Source: Cacajao melanocephalus (Eukaryota > Chordata > Mammalia > Primates > Pitheciidae). Taken from it: DNA of 64,000 nt. Every line of letters begins with the position of its first letter. Position 1 is the stretch's first letter. Of this stretch, positions 62,336-64,000 are shown piece after piece. The stretch is from contig CAUYLG010062061.1 in assembly GCA_963573385.1 (NCBI GenBank), positions 1 to 64,000 on the forward strand, written 5' to 3'. The notes below the pieces were generated by a model. The model saw only the letters and a list, made by a program, of their open reading frames with translations, was not told the origin of the DNA and did no database searches. Made by a program: the position numbers and the translations under genes.

Positions 62336-63449
62336 TAGGGTACTAGACTCATAGATACAGATTTATTAAGTTGAAGATATGAAAAGTTTCATGTTCTGCT
62401 TATGTACTCCTAAATTGTTTCACAAAAGAGTTACATCCCATTGTGGTTCCACCTACTATGCAGAGAGTGTTCATTTTCTCTGTATTGTGATCTGCATTTG
62501 GTAGCCTAATTCCTTTTTAACCTTCGCTATTTTAACAGATATGCCTAAGTGGATTTCTGTAGTGGCCATATACTTTCACATCATTCTTACTACTAAGTTA
62601 GTTACTTTATGTATTTCAATGATAACTTATTACTTTAAAAACTGTATTATATATGTATCAAATACCATTTTTTACTATTTAATTTTTCTACATATTTAAC
62701 CTGAACTGCATGTTGACTTATAGAATTTTTCTGAGCTAGTGAATATTTAGTACTTACATTTCCATGAACACTATAATGTGTACAAAAATAATAAAGTACA
62801 TCAATGATTTTGATTATATTCCATATAATATTCACTAACAATTATTCCAAACATTTTTAGTATATTATATTCACATATTCAGAGAGAGTGAAATATTCAA
62901 GTTATTTTGTTGGATTTGTAGCATTATAGTTTTATCTTGGCTATAATAATAACTGTTAACCTTTTTTTGCTAAGAAAACATAAACTGGAGTTAGAGATCT
63001 ATTATTTACGAACTACATAGTCCCTAAAGGTTTTCAAAACAGCACTGCTATGTTTCCCATTAAGATAGCTATGGTACACATTTCTAAGTTCAGGTGTCAT
63101 CATGCTTCATTAGATGAGCAAAATGATTTATTTTCCTTTTACTTTTCAGAGTGATATTTTAAAAAATATCTTTGGCGTTTATTAGACATGCAGAGTGTAA
63201 TATATAGATTATGAAAGAATTGTTTATATAATAAAGTACTTTTGCAAGATACATTTAGAGAGGTCTAGCTTTCATCAATAATATTTAATAGTGTGAATAC
63301 TAATTGTGAATATATATTTAGGTATTGGTAATACCTAGCTGTTTTCCTGAAATGTGAGAAGATTCAACAGCAGAGCTCCCCGGGGGTGGGGAATGGGGGT
63401 GGGGGTATGTAATACCAAGACCACCTGCCATCATCAATCTCATTGCAGT
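62336..63449. other. Duplicated AT-rich block and end of copy B
   Basis: Partner of 51801-53160, without copy A's Alu. Similarity ends at about 63410-63440. No gene seen. Confidence 0.5.
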
Positions 63450-63748
63450 CCTTTTTTTTTTTTTGAGACGGAGTTTCCCACTTTAGCCTGGGCTAGTGTG
63501 CAGTGGTGGGATCTGTGCTCGCTGCAACCTCGACCTCCCAGGTTCAAGCGATTCTCCTGCCTCAGCCTTCCAAGTAGCTAGGATTACAGGCGCCCGCCAC
63601 CACGCCGGGCTAATTTTTTGTATTTTTAGTAGAGACGGGGTGGTTTCACTGTGTTGGCCAGGCTGGTCTAGAACTCCTGACCTCATGATCTGCCTGCCTC
63701 GGCCTCCCAAAGTGCTGGGATTACAGGCATGAGCTATTGCGCCTGGCC
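63450..63748 (-). mobile_element. Alu, full length, at the right edge of copy B
   Basis: 12-T head, 'gagacggagtttcccactttagcctggg', end 'gcgcctggcc'. Confidence 0.95.
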
Positions 63749-64000
63749 TTTTTTTTTTTGTTTTTTTTTTTGTTTGTTTTTTGAGAAAGAGTCTCACCCT
63801 GTCGCCCAGGCTGGAGTGCAGTGGCAGATCTCGGCTCACTGCAGCCTCACTGCAGCCTCTGCCTCATGCACTTAAGTGATTCTTCTGCCTCAACCTCCCA
63901 AGTAGCTGGGATTACAGGTTCCCACCACCACATCTGGCTAATATTTGTATGTTTTCACTAGAGACAAGGTTTCATCATGTTGGCCAGGCTGGTCTCGAAC
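63749..64000 (-). mobile_element. Alu, cut by the window edge
   Basis: T/G-rich head (TTTG repeats) and body to 'ggccaggctggtctcgaac'; the left-monomer end lies beyond the window. Confidence 0.95.

Overview
The window looks like nuclear DNA of a higher primate, most likely human. It is crowded with Alu elements (about fifty, some with long intact A tails), carries L1 3' ends of both primate-type and older mammalian L1, and has old mammalian fossils (MIR, L2, MLT1 LTRs, Tigger, MER5/MER20-type hAT). No complete protein-coding gene is visible. The longest open frames are by-products of Alu/L1 sequence or of the stop-poor CpG island.

Layout. 1-27 kb: Alu-rich, AT-rich sequence with no recognisable coding exon. 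It contains a Tigger transposon, an old L1 in pieces from about 5.4 to 9.2 kb, a hAT transposon near 16 kb, and an L2 split by a MER20-like element near 18 kb. About 27.2-29.4 kb: the one clear gene-regulatory landmark, a CpG island. On the minus strand it shows a YY1-type motif next to a 21-base A/T tract, followed by about 650 bp of GC-rich, apparently untranslated sequence that ends in a strong splice donor (GTGAGT at 27796-27791). I read this as the promoter and non-coding first exon of a minus-strand housekeeping-type gene. The gene's remaining exons would lie to the left, mostly or wholly outside the window, so the left 27 kb would be first intron. I could not name the gene. The far side of the island (29.1-29.24 kb) has a perfect CRE and a 14-bp perfect E-box palindrome, and could fire in the opposite direction.

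29.4-42 kb: mixed single-copy sequence, an L1M with a second L1 end nested in it, and more Alus. 42-63.4 kb: a direct tandem segmental duplication. Copy A (about 42.09-53.16 kb) and copy B (about 54.21-63.41 kb) carry the same order of parts: L1 3' end, an unassigned middle block, Alu monomers, CT/CA repeat, a small GC-rich module with an NRF1-like site, MLT1 LTR, and an old L1 tail. Each copy has its own later insertions and deletions, and the identity between them is patchy, which suggests gene conversion.

I saw no sign of a new multi-gene system. The points most worth a second look are the CpG-island promoter, the tandem duplication with its conversion-like patches and duplicated GC-rich module, two Alus rebuilt by fold-back inversion, an unidentified ~96-bp insert inside the Tigger element, and several small recent duplications. 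Repeat names come from memory of the family consensus sequences, and element edges are good to roughly 5-20 bases. All identity figures are by-eye comparisons.
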